Below, piece after piece: positions 1-6,960 of a DNA stretch of 8,184 bases. The position numbers were made by a program, and so were the translations under genes. Positions within the stretch are counted from its first letter, which is position 1. Each line of letters opens with the position of its first letter. A model generated the notes under the pieces. The model had not been told where the DNA came from. It saw only the letters and a list, made by a program, of their open reading frames with translations, and did not search any database. Origin of the DNA: Clostridiales bacterium (GTDB taxonomy: Bacteria; Bacillota; Clostridia; Peptostreptococcales; BM714); assembly GCA_002869095.1 (NCBI GenBank), contig PKTO01000286.1:1-8184 (forward strand), in the 5' to 3' direction.

Positions 1-82
1 AGGAAAAGATGGAAGAGCAGATTTCAGATATCAGATATCAGGAAAAGATGGAAGAGCAGATATCAGATATCAGATATCAGGA
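1..82 (+). repeat. Nested tandem repeat: 39-bp unit containing 7-bp units
   Basis: Two copies of a 39-bp unit (1-39 and 40-78) differ at a single position (T23 versus A62). A third copy begins at 79 but diverges after about ten bases. Each unit ends in a run of the heptamer ATATCAG, three times in copy 2 and slightly degenerate in copy 1. Because three heptamers are 21 bp, they encode a seven-residue peptide (ISDIRYQ) while being read in all three phases. A further degenerate duplication of a 19-bp A-rich stretch lies at 82-100 and 108-126. Confidence 0.85.
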
Positions 83-218
83 AAAGATTGAAAGAAAAGG
101 TATAAGTAAAAGATTGAAAGAAAAGGCAAACACAAAAAGAAGAAAGCAAGAACAGGTGTCGGGAAAGGCAAAGCCAAGAATAAATCATGGGTTTTTAGAC
201 AGTATGAAGCCCCCTTGA
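1..218 (+). CDS. C-terminal part of a repeat-bearing, Lys/Arg-rich protein of unknown function
   Basis: I do not recognise this gene. The frame is open from the left edge (first full codon at 3) to a TGA at 216-218, so the true start may lie outside the window; the ATG at 9 lacks a visible RBS because the sequence is cut. The visible part begins with two copies of a 13-residue unit (KMEEQISDIRYQE) encoded by a near-identical 39-bp tandem repeat. It continues into a basic tail rich in Lys, Arg and Gln (about residues 27-58 from the ATG at 9), predicted charged and probably helical or disordered. The stop codon lies inside a hairpin terminator, which supports plus-strand transcription ending here. 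The low-complexity composition means the reading could be fortuitous, and no function is inferred. Confidence 0.4.
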   Translation, partial: EKMEEQISDIRYQEKMEEQISDIRYQEKIERKGISKRLKEKANTKRRKQEQVSGKAKPRINHGFLDSMKPP

Positions 219-236
219 AGAACAAGGGGGCTTTTC
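207..236 (+). terminator. Intrinsic terminator overlapping the stop codon of the left-edge frame
   Basis: An 11-bp perfect stem (207-217 with 223-233) encloses a 5-nt loop and is followed by a short T run (232-235). The TGA stop at 216-218 forms the top of the left arm. The hairpin also lies 12 nt beyond the stop of the convergent rubredoxin gene, so it may end both transcripts, but the minus-strand side lacks a U tract. Confidence 0.75.
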
Positions 237-245
237 TGAAGATTA

Positions 246-407
246 TTATTCTACAGGCTCGAACATGTCTTTTGTTACGCCGCACATGGGGCAGGTCCAA
301 TCGTCGGGGATGTCCTCAAAAGCTGTTCCCGGCTCGATTCCGCCATCCGGGTCTCCGACTTCCGGGTCGTATACGTATCCGCAAGGTATGCATCTGAACT
401 TTTTCAT
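246..407 (-). CDS. Rubredoxin
   Basis: This is a complete 53-residue rubredoxin, a small cytoplasmic one-electron carrier with an Fe(SCys)4 centre. In anaerobes it typically feeds electrons to rubrerythrin, superoxide reductase, flavodiiron proteins or other redox enzymes. The two iron-binding knuckles are visible: [10 protein letters not shown] (Cys6, Cys9) and CPMCG (Cys39, Cys42). The core residues Tyr11, Tyr13, Phe30 and Trp37 and the loop [16 protein letters not shown] are also typical. The length is standard for the family. ATG is at 407-405 and TAA at 248-246; an AAGGAGG RBS lies at 420-414 with a 6-nt spacer, which fixes the start. It has its own promoter, is transcribed alone, and converges on the left-edge frame. 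Its electron-transfer partner is not evident in this window. Confidence 0.96.
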   Translation of the reverse strand: MKKFRCIPCGYVYDPEVGDPDGGIEPGTAFEDIPDDWTCPMCGVTKDMFEPVE

Positions 408-448
408 AAAAAGCCTCCTTAAATTTATTTACATAAATATATATACCA

Positions 449-477
449 ATTATAAGACAATATAAACATCAAGGCAA
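449..477 (-). promoter_or_regulatory. Sigma-A-type promoter for rubredoxin
   Basis: On the minus strand, a -35 TTGCCT (477-472) and a perfect -10 TATAAT (454-449) are separated by 17 bp. The predicted transcript start is near 442, giving a leader of about 35 nt before the ATG at 407. Confidence 0.7.
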
Positions 478-491
478 TAATTTCCCATGAA

Positions 492-519
492 TTGAACGTT
501 TGATAAATAATGGTATAAT
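492..519 (+). promoter_or_regulatory. Sigma-A-type promoter with extended -10 for the aminopeptidase gene
   Basis: A -35 TTGAAC (492-497) and a perfect -10 TATAAT (514-519) are 16 bp apart, and TG at 511-512 gives an extended -10. The transcript start is predicted near 526. The -35 box lies only 14 bp from the -35 box of the divergent rubredoxin promoter. Confidence 0.7.
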
Positions 520-553
520 TATTGAGAGAAAACAAGAATCGAGGAGAGATAAT

Positions 554-1672
554 ATGGACCCGAGAATTGAAAAATTGGCTGAAAATTTAATAGGATATTC
601 ATGCAGGCTTAAGAAAAATGAAAAAGTTTTGATTGAATACAAGGGAGAAGCAACAAAACCGTTGGTGCAGGCTTTGGTCAGAGCGGCATATGAGGCTGGC
701 GGATTACCTTTTTTATGGCAAAGGGACGATACTTTGCTCAGGGAGATATTGAAGAATTCCTGCGACGCGCAAATGGATTTGATGGCCGATATCGACCTTT
801 CCATGATGAAAAAGATGGATGCATACATAGGCATAAGAGGATCCGAGAATGTAAGCGAGCTTGGCGACCTGGGGGCGGAAAGGATAAAAAGATACATCGA
901 CAGATATCAGAATCCGGTACACGGCGAGGAGAGGGTAAACAATACAAAATGGGTAATACTGCGATACCCGAATTATTCAATGGCGCAATTGGCAGACATG
1001 AGTCTTGAAGCCTTTGAGGATTTTTATTTCAAGGTATGCAATCTTGACTATGGAAAGATGTCGGATGCCATGGACAGTCTTGTGGAAATAATGGAGAAGA
1101 CGGACAGAGTGCGCATAAAAGGTGGGGGTACGGACATTAGCTTCTCGATAAAGGGAATTCCCGCCATAAAATGCGCCGGTGAAATGAACATACCGGACGG
1201 CGAGGTTTTCACGGCTCCTGTAAAGGATTCTGTAAATGGAAGGATTTCATACAATTGCCCGGCTGTATACCAAGGCGTCACATATGAAAATATTGTGCTT
1301 GATTTTGAAAACGGCAAAATAGTGGAAGCCAAGGCCAATGACACAAAGAGAATAAACGATGTGTTCGATACTGACGAAGGGGCAAGATACGTAGGTTAAT
1401 TTGCAATAGGCGTAAATCCCTATATAGAAAAGGCTATGAAGGACACCCTGTTCGATGAGAAAATCAAAGGAAGCTTTCATTTTACTCCTGGAAGATGTTA
1501 TGAAGAAGCTTCAAATGGAAATGATTCGTCAATTCATTGGGATTTGGTTTGCATACAGAGACCGGAATACGGAGGCGGAGAAATTTATTTTGACGACGTT
1601 CTCGTAAGGAAGGACGGGGTATTTGTATTGGAGGAGCTTTATCCTTTGAATCCTGAAAATCTATTGGGCTGA
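554..1672 (+). pseudogene. M29-family metallo-aminopeptidase interrupted by an in-frame TAA
   Basis: The reading frame encodes an AmpS/PepS-type (MEROPS M29) cytoplasmic aminopeptidase, a two-metal enzyme that removes N-terminal residues from peptides. The start is the ATG at 554, with GAGGAGAG at 541-548 as RBS; an in-frame ATG at 500 lies within the promoter and was rejected. Translated through the stop it would be 372 residues, normal for the short clostridial branch. The family landmarks are the NIPDGEVFTAP stretch (Glu217), [19 protein letters not shown], His309 with Tyr316 (HFTPGRCY) and IHWD (His328, Asp330). TAA at 1397-1399 stands at codon 282, where homologues have the Glu of GEFAIG, regarded as a metal ligand. 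Both sides stay in one frame and look well preserved, so the lesion is a single GAA-to-TAA change. It yields a 281-residue fragment; a 78-residue downstream piece could start at ATG 1436. It may instead be a sequencing error. Confidence 0.85.
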
Positions 1673-1699
1673 AAAAGAAAGAATTTATGGATCGAGCCT

Positions 1700-1756
1700 G
1701 AAATTGCCTGTTTAAAACAGGAACGGGAGACCTGGATTGCTCAAACAGGCAGTTTC
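1700..1756. repeat. Long inverted repeat / hairpin element with alternative pairings
   Basis: A 14-bp stem (1700-1713 with 1743-1756, one G-U pair) encloses a 29-nt loop. The left arm's CCTGT (1707-1711) can instead pair with ACAGG at 1717-1721, because AAACAGG occurs twice (1715-1721 and 1743-1749); a further CCTG lies at 1731-1734. No T run follows either hairpin, so this is not a standard intrinsic terminator, although it lies 27 nt after the aminopeptidase stop and may mark the end of that transcript. Confidence 0.6.
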
Positions 1757-1760
1757 AAAT

Positions 1761-1790
1761 TTGTCTATTGATGTTCATTTGATATATGAT
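1761..1790 (+). promoter_or_regulatory. Probable promoter for the acetyltransferase gene
   Basis: A -35 TTGTCT (1761-1766) and a -10 TATGAT (1785-1790) are 18 bp apart, directly after the inverted repeat. A transcript starting near 1797 would have a leader of about 48 nt before the ATG at 1845. The match is moderate. Confidence 0.4.
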
Positions 1791-1844
1791 AAGGGTATAA
1801 ACAATGATGAGGTTGTTTTTATGGAAATCAAATGGAGGGATATT

Positions 1845-2471
1845 ATGGAATCAAGAGACGATGAAGCACCGATTAATAGTTACAAAAGAATCGACACGGA
1901 AAAGGTCAGCGTAAGGAAAGCCGAAAAGAAAGATGTTGCAGGCATTTACAGGGTAGCGAAAAGCGTCGGGACGAGAGAGAAGGATTCGTACAGCGGATTT
2001 TTAATGGACGACTATAAATCCGACCCGGAGCATTTCATGAAAACTTTCAGCAAAATGGTGGACAAGCTTGATTATTTTTATGTCGCCAATGAACGTGAAA
2101 CGGTCGGATTCTTAATGGCCTACACAAAGGAACAGTGGCTTTCGGAGAATCCGGATTGGATTTCAAAGGTTCATTGGTCGCCTGAATTCGATTTAAGCAA
2201 AACGGAAAATTTTGTATTGGTTGACAAGATAGCGATAATGAAAAACTGCAGCGGCAAGGGTGTCGGAAGCGCTATGTACAGACGGTTCATAAAGGATTTG
2301 AAGGCATCGGGCGTGGAAGGCATATTTTCTGAGACAATTATATACCCGACTCCCAATTTTGCATCGCTTTCATTTCGAAAGAAACAGAAACATATGCTTG
2401 CGGGAATCCGTTATGAAGAATTCGAAGGAAAAATTCTGGCAGATGGAATATACTATAAACCGGTGAAGTGA
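1845..2471 (+). CDS. GNAT-family N-acetyltransferase
   Basis: A 208-residue cytoplasmic protein predicted to transfer an acetyl group from acetyl-CoA to an amine; the substrate cannot be told from the sequence. The GNAT fold begins near residue 21 (VSVRKAEKKDVAGIY, strand 1 and helix 1). The central strand VGFLMAY is at 87-93. The acetyl-CoA-binding region is LVDKIAIMKNCSGKGVGSAMY (about 125-145), with Gly137, Gly139 and Gly141 forming the pyrophosphate loop; the usual Gln/Arg that opens the motif is Asn134 here. The ATG at 1845 was chosen because TGGAGGG (1833-1839) precedes it by 5 nt. An in-frame ATG at 1821 with a weaker GAGG is possible, and a TTG at 1737 lies inside the inverted repeat and is unlikely. 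It appears to be monocistronic, flanked by the broken peptidase gene and the ABC operon. Confidence 0.85.
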   Translation: MESRDDEAPINSYKRIDTEKVSVRKAEKKDVAGIYRVAKSVGTREKDSYSGFLMDDYKSDPEHFMKTFSKMVDKLDYFYVANERETVGFLMAYTKEQWLSENPDWISKVHWSPEFDLSKTENFVLVDKIAIMKNCSGKGVGSAMYRRFIKDLKASGVEGIFSETIIYPTPNFASLSFRKKQKHMLAGIRYEEFEGKILADGIYYKPVK

Positions 2472-2604
2472 ATAAAAGCGGAAATTATTTGTGATTCGTT
2501 TTTATAAATATAAAATTTTCTATTATGGGAAGCATATGCGGGCACGTTCTTATGGGCGGATTCTTTTTGTTTCAGCATTGGGCACATAAAGGGAGACAAT
2601 CCTC

Positions 2605-3318
2605 ATGGCGGGTAAAAAAATGTTGATGAAGGCTGAGAAAATAAGCAAATATTATCAGATGGGAGAAGTTGAGGTCAGAGCTCTTGAAGACGCTTCCTTT
2701 GAAATTTATGAAGGCGAGTTTGTGGTAATACTGGGGCCGAGCGGTTCCGGGAAAAGCACCTTGCTCAACATTATAGGAGGCATGGATGTGCCTTCCGGCG
2801 GAAATGTGTTTTTCAGGGACGACGAGATTACTTTGTACGACGACAGCAAGCTGACCATGTACAGAAGAAACCGGGTGGGGTTCGTATTCCAGTTCTATAA
2901 TTTGATGGCCAACCTGACCGCCCGGGAAAATGTCGAGCTTGCTTCTGAAATATGCGAAAATCCGTTGGAAGTGGATTTGGTGATGGCAGAAGTCAATCTC
3001 AATGACCGCATGGACCATTTTCCTTCACAGATGAGCGGGGGAGAGCAGCAAAGGGTGGCAATCGCAAGGGCTGTAGCGAAAAATCCGGACATATTGCTTT
3101 GCGACGAGCCTACTGGGGCTTTGGATTTCAAGACAGGCCTTTCCATTTTGTCTTTGCTAGACAAAGTCAACAAGAAGCACGGCAAGACGGTGATGATAAT
3201 AACCCACAACGCCGCAATTGCCGACATGGCCGACCGCGTTGTCAAGATGAGAAGCGGACGGATAATTTCCGACAAGTACAATGAAGAGCCTATACCGCCT
3301 GAAAGGATTGTATGGTGA
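2605..3318 (+). CDS. ABC transporter ATP-binding protein, MacB/LolD type
   Basis: The 237-residue cytoplasmic ATPase should power the permease encoded next to it. All nucleotide-binding motifs are intact: Walker A GPSGSGKST (44-52), Q-loop Gln96 (FVFQ), signature MSGGEQQRVAIARA (143-156, Met replacing the usual Leu), Walker B ILLCDE (163-168) with catalytic Glu168, D-loop ALD (172-174) and H-loop His201. The ENVELA stretch after the Q-loop and the compact single-domain length are typical of the LolD/MacB/FtsE branch that pairs with FtsX-like permeases. The ATG at 2605 has GGGAG at 2591-2595 as RBS; later ATGs at 2620 and 2626 are less well placed. Its last 7 nt overlap the permease start, indicating translational coupling. 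No clear promoter is visible in the 133 nt upstream. Confidence 0.95.
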   Translation: MAGKKMLMKAEKISKYYQMGEVEVRALEDASFEIYEGEFVVILGPSGSGKSTLLNIIGGMDVPSGGNVFFRDDEITLYDDSKLTMYRRNRVGFVFQFYNLMANLTARENVELASEICENPLEVDLVMAEVNLNDRMDHFPSQMSGGEQQRVAIARAVAKNPDILLCDEPTGALDFKTGLSILSLLDKVNKKHGKTVMIITHNAAIADMADRVVKMRSGRIISDKYNEEPIPPERIVW

Positions 3319-5669
3319 TGAAGAAATTCAATCTGCGGCTATACCGTCATATAAGGGAAGCAAAAGGGCAGTTTGTCGCAGTTTCGATGGTGGTTGCTGT
3401 AGGAATAATGAGTTATGTGGCCATTTCCCTGGCTGTTATGGACTTGGAAGTGGGAGCGCAAAAGTATTATGAACTCAACAATTTTCAGGATGTAAGCGTA
3501 GAGCTGATGAAGATAAACGAATCCGGCATTGAACGCATAAGAAGAATGCCGCGTGTCGAATCTGTGCAGGGAAGAGTTTTTTTCAAGACGCCTCTTGAGG
3601 TCGAGGACAAGGACGAAAAGGTCAATGTGGGCATATCGTCCATACCGGAGGCGGAAAACAGAATAAATGATTTATACATACTGGAAGGTGGATGGATCCA
3701 GGACGGGCGAAGAGATGTATTGGTTCTGGAACAGTTTGCCGAAGCTAGGGGAATAGAAGTTGGAGACGTGGTCCATCCTCAAATCGGAGGGAAGGAGTAC
3801 GATCTTGAAGTCAAGGGCATTGCGGGCAGCCCGGAATATATATATTTGATGGAAGACGAGCAAAATCTTTTGCCCCAACCTACGAAATACGGAATTCTAT
3901 TCGTTTCGGAAGAATTTGCGCAGCAGGTTTTCGGATATTCGAAGTCCTACAACGAAGTCCTGATAAAATTGAAGAATCCGGACGAGGACGGCATATTCAA
4001 GGACGAGCTTGAAAAAGAGCTTGAAAGATACGGCGTGCAGCGCATAATAAGACGGGAAGACCACATGAGCGACCGCATAGTGGCCGAGGAAATAAGGGGA
4101 GCCAAACAAATGGCAAATGTAATACCCATGGTTTTTCTTGGCGTGGCGGCTGCAATAATAGCCATCATGATTTCTCGCATGGTCAAAAACGACCGTACTT
4201 CAATTGGTGTGCTGAAGGCAATAGGCTACAGGAACAGGGACATACTGATGCACTATGCGAAACACGCATTCATCATAGGGGCAATAGGATCCCTGATAGG
4301 GGTTTTTGTAGGGTATCTGTTCTCGGGGCCCATGGCGAATCTGTATCAGGAGTTTTACAGGATACCCTTCAAGGTGAGGATATTTTCATGGAATTATCTT
4401 GGGATGGGTTTCTTGCTCAGCGCAATCTATTGCATAGGGGCAGGGCTTTGGGGTGCGAGAAGCATACTCGGCATAATGCCTGCAGAATCAATGAGGCCGG
4501 AGCCTCCCAAAAAAATTGGAAAGACATACATACAAAGAATCACTTTCATATGGAAACACATCAGTTTCAGCTGGAAGGTAGTATGGAGGAATGTTTTCAG
4601 AAGCAGGAAGAGGTTTGTATTCCTTTCCGTAGGCATTGCTGTAACATTCGCTACAGCGCTTATGCCTGCACACATGCTTAATGTTTTCGAGGCGATGTTC
4701 TATGACCAGTATGGAGAGTTCATGCGGATGGACTATGAAATTGCCTACACCAAGCCGCTTTCGGAACATTCGGTAATGGAAATAAGGGAATTGGTCGATG
4801 TGACAGGCATAGAAGGGAAGATTGAATTTCCGTTTGAGATTGAAAATGGCTGGAAAAGCAAGGTGGTAAGCGTAATAGGCCTTAAACCGGATACGGAATT
4901 TTATAATTTGGCCGGCTCGGATGGTGGCATCCTCAGCCTTTCTCCCGGCGGAATGCTGATAAGCGAACCCATGGCATACATATTGGATGTTGAAAAAGGC
5001 GACATTGTGAATGTAAAGAACTTTATTCCGTTTAAGGACGATGTCAGAATCAAGGTTGACGGGGTAGTCAAACAGAGCTTGGGACTCAATGCATACTTGG
5101 ACATCGATTTCATGCAGGAGAAGCTTCTCGACGAAGGTATGATAACAGGGGTGATGATAGACTCTACAGACAGGGTCAAAGAAAAAATGGAAGATGTCAA
5201 GAATGTGTCGTCTGTAAACTCGCTTGAAGACCTGAAAAATATTTTCAAGGAGTTCACTAAGCTCACATATGCGGGTCTTTCCGTTTATGCATTGTTTGCG
5301 GGAATAATCGGTTTTGCAATAGTCTATAATTCAACTATGATGAGCATAAATGAACGCAGGCTCGAATTTTCATCGCTGCGCATAATGGGATTTTCAAAAA
5401 AAGAAATCAATCGAATAGTTTTGAAGGAAAACCTTATTATGACGGCGTTCGGCATTTTACTAGGTATTCCATTGGGAAGGTGGCTCATGGAACTTTTGCA
5501 GACATCGTTCCAAACGGAATTTTATACAATGACCGCGCCCGTTGAAACGAATTCGTATATATATGCCGCAGGGTTGACAGTTTTTTATGTGTTGCTTGCC
5601 CAGTACTTCAGTTCTCACAAGATAAAGAGATTGGATTTCATCGAAGCGCTCAAGAACAGAATAACTTAA
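3312..5669 (+). CDS. FtsX/MacB-like ABC transporter permease (duplicated, about 8 TM)
   Basis: This 785-residue membrane protein has the type VII ABC layout in duplicate. Half 1 has TM1 (about 22-44), an extracellular MacB_PCD-like domain (about 45-265), then three helices near 270-290, 318-340 and 362-386. Half 2 has TM5 (434-457), a second extracellular domain (about 460-650), and helices near 654-676, 708-729 and 750-771. Both FtsX signatures are visible: VLKAIGYRNRDI in half 1 and SLRIMGFSKKEI in half 2, each after a membrane helix. Proteins of this kind export lipids, peptides or drugs, or pass force across the membrane without classical transport; the substrate here is unknown. ATG 3312 (AAAGGA at 3302-3307) overlaps the ATPase stop; ATG 3318 in the TGATG overlap is an alternative start. 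It ends 12 nt before the adaptor gene. Confidence 0.93.
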   Translation: MVMKKFNLRLYRHIREAKGQFVAVSMVVAVGIMSYVAISLAVMDLEVGAQKYYELNNFQDVSVELMKINESGIERIRRMPRVESVQGRVFFKTPLEVEDKDEKVNVGISSIPEAENRINDLYILEGGWIQDGRRDVLVLEQFAEARGIEVGDVVHPQIGGKEYDLEVKGIAGSPEYIYLMEDEQNLLPQPTKYGILFVSEEFAQQVFGYSKSYNEVLIKLKNPDEDGIFKDELEKELERYGVQRIIRREDHMSDRIVAEEIRGAKQMANVIPMVFLGVAAAIIAIMISRMVKNDRTSIGVLKAIGYRNRDILMHYAKHAFIIGAIGSLIGVFVGYLFSGPMANLYQEFYRIPFKVRIFSWNYLGMGFLLSAIYCIGAGLWGARSILGIMPAESMRPEPPKKIGKTYIQRITFIWKHISFSWKVVWRNVFRSRKRFVFLSVGIAVTFATALMPAHMLNVFEAMFYDQYGEFMRMDYEIAYTKPLSEHSVMEIRELVDVTGIEGKIEFPFEIENGWKSKVVSVIGLKPDTEFYNLAGSDGGILSLSPGGMLISEPMAYILDVEKGDIVNVKNFIPFKDDVRIKVDGVVKQSLGLNAYLDIDFMQEKLLDEGMITGVMIDSTDRVKEKMEDVKNVSSVNSLEDLKNIFKEFTKLTYAGLSVYALFAGIIGFAIVYNSTMMSINERRLEFSSLRIMGFSKKEINRIVLKENLIMTAFGILLGIPLGRWLMELLQTSFQTEFYTMTAPVETNSYIYAAGLTVFYVLLAQYFSSHKIKRLDFIEALKNRIT

Positions 5670-5681
5670 AGAGAGGCCCTT

Positions 5682-6908
5682 ATGAAAATTGTCAAGAAAT
5701 TCACGGAACTTTTTAAAAACAGCAACAATCAAAAAAAGAAAAAAATGAAAAAATGGGCGACGATTGCAATGGTCTTGCTCATAGTTTCAGCCGGGGGATT
5801 TTATTACATATCCTCGCAAGACAAAGGCCTTCCGGTGGAGGTCGGCTACGTCGAAAAGGGGCAGGTGCTTGAATATGTCGAAGAGACTGCTTATGCGAAG
5901 TCCGACAATGAGCGTGTCATTTATTCGGACGTAAGCGGAGTGTTGAAGGATGTGATGGTAAGGGAAGGCGATTCGGTACAAAAGGGCGACATCCTTGCAA
6001 CGGTTGAGGGAGACGACATAGAGCTTCAAATCAAGAGTTTGACAGCCCAATTGAGCGGGGCCGATGCTTCGGCTTCATATTCATATGTTGAATCGGCGCG
6101 CATTGCAAGGGACGAGGCTTCACGAACCTTGGGAAATATGGACAAGCTTTTCCAAGAGGGAGCAGTCAGCAATGATGATTTTTTAAAGGCGCAGACCGCT
6201 TATGAAGTCGCACAGCAGACCTACGGCCAGGCTCTAAGCCAATACAACAGCGCAAAAGCGCAAAGCCGGACAATAGGCTATGAAATAGACCTGTTGGAGA
6301 ATAACCGCGACAAATTGACAATCACATCCAACGAGGATACACAGGTCACCCTGCTTCATGTAAAGGAAGGAGAGTATATAACTCCGGGAATGCCTCTTTT
6401 CGAGTTGGGAAGCCTTGAAGAGTTGTTTCTTGAAGCTGATGTGCTGGTAAGCGATGTCGGCGATGTCAAAAAGGGACAGACTGTCCTGATTGAAAACGAA
6501 GACATAGGACTTGCGGAAACAAGAGGCCTTGTGGAGAGAATATCACCTAAAGCCTTCAGCAAGATTTCCGAATTGGGAATAGAGCAGAAGAGGGTCAAGG
6601 TGGATATGGTTTCGGAAACCCTTTCGGACAAAATCCGTCTGGGATATGAAGTTGACGTAAGGATAATAACAAGGGAAATGAATGATGTGCTGAGGGTTCC
6701 GGACAATGCGGTCTTTGAAATTGGCGAAAAGCCGCATGTGTTTGTCGTCGAAGAAGGAAAAACGGTCCTAAGGCCCGTAAGCGTAATTTTCGAGGGCAAT
6801 GATTATTTTGCCATAGAAAACGGAATATCGGAGGGTGACCTTGTAGTGCTTTCCCCGGGAAATGAATTGGAAGAAGGAACAAAGGTTATGGAATTGGAAA
6901 ACGAATAA
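5682..6908 (+). CDS. HlyD/MacA-like membrane fusion (adaptor) protein
   Basis: A 408-residue adaptor predicted to be anchored outside the membrane and to work with the preceding ATPase and permease. A basic N-terminus (KKKKMKKW) is followed by one transmembrane anchor (about 25-44). Next come the first lipoyl/barrel-sandwich half (about 84-112, SDVSGVLKDVMVREGDSVQKGDIL), an alpha-helical coiled-coil hairpin (about 112-212, rich in Ala, Gln and Glu) and the second lipoyl half (about 218-245, VKEGEYITPGMPLFELG). A beta-barrel (about 247-330) and a C-terminal membrane-proximal domain (VLRVPDNAVFEIG onward) complete the protein. In monoderm bacteria such adaptors accompany MacB-like pumps without an outer-membrane channel, as in Bacillus YknXYZ. 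ATG 5682 has GAGAGG at 5671-5676, 5-nt spacer; the in-frame ATG at 5745 lacks an RBS. Confidence 0.93.
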   Translation: MKIVKKFTELFKNSNNQKKKKMKKWATIAMVLLIVSAGGFYYISSQDKGLPVEVGYVEKGQVLEYVEETAYAKSDNERVIYSDVSGVLKDVMVREGDSVQKGDILATVEGDDIELQIKSLTAQLSGADASASYSYVESARIARDEASRTLGNMDKLFQEGAVSNDDFLKAQTAYEVAQQTYGQALSQYNSAKAQSRTIGYEIDLLENNRDKLTITSNEDTQVTLLHVKEGEYITPGMPLFELGSLEELFLEADVLVSDVGDVKKGQTVLIENEDIGLAETRGLVERISPKAFSKISELGIEQKRVKVDMVSETLSDKIRLGYEVDVRIITREMNDVLRVPDNAVFEIGEKPHVFVVEEGKTVLRPVSVIFEGNDYFAIENGISEGDLVVLSPGNELEEGTKVMELENE

Positions 6909-6960
6909 ACTCGGAGAATAGGGGTAAAAGAATAAAAATAAAAAAACAGGGAGGAAACAT

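Noticed and set aside
265..465. 66-residue plus-strand ORF over the rubredoxin region
   Set aside because: The minus strand encodes a full rubredoxin with both CxxC pairs and an RBS, so the plus-strand frame is its shadow.
1436..1672. Independent 78-residue gene after the TAA in the peptidase
   Set aside because: It continues the same frame and matches the C-terminal His and HWD region of M29 enzymes, so it is the tail of the broken gene rather than a separate one.
1737..1844. N-terminal extension of the acetyltransferase from a TTG at 1737
   Set aside because: It would begin inside the inverted repeat and cross the predicted promoter; the ATG at 1845 has a well-spaced TGGAGGG.
2489..2516. 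Possible promoter upstream of the ABC ATPase gene (TTGTGA with TATAAA boxes)
   Set aside because: The spacing to the nearest well-matched -10 is only 14 bp, and the region is simply AT-rich.
2572..3018. 148-residue minus-strand ORF opposite the ABC ATPase gene
   Set aside because: It has no recognisable domain, and the opposite strand carries a complete, motif-rich ATPase; it is an antisense shadow.
5730..5747. A AAA AAG slippery heptamer in frame, within a poly-A stretch near the start of the adaptor gene
   Set aside because: A -1 shift would give only a short truncated peptide, no stimulating hairpin or upstream Shine-Dalgarno-like element is evident, and Lys-rich N-termini naturally create such runs.
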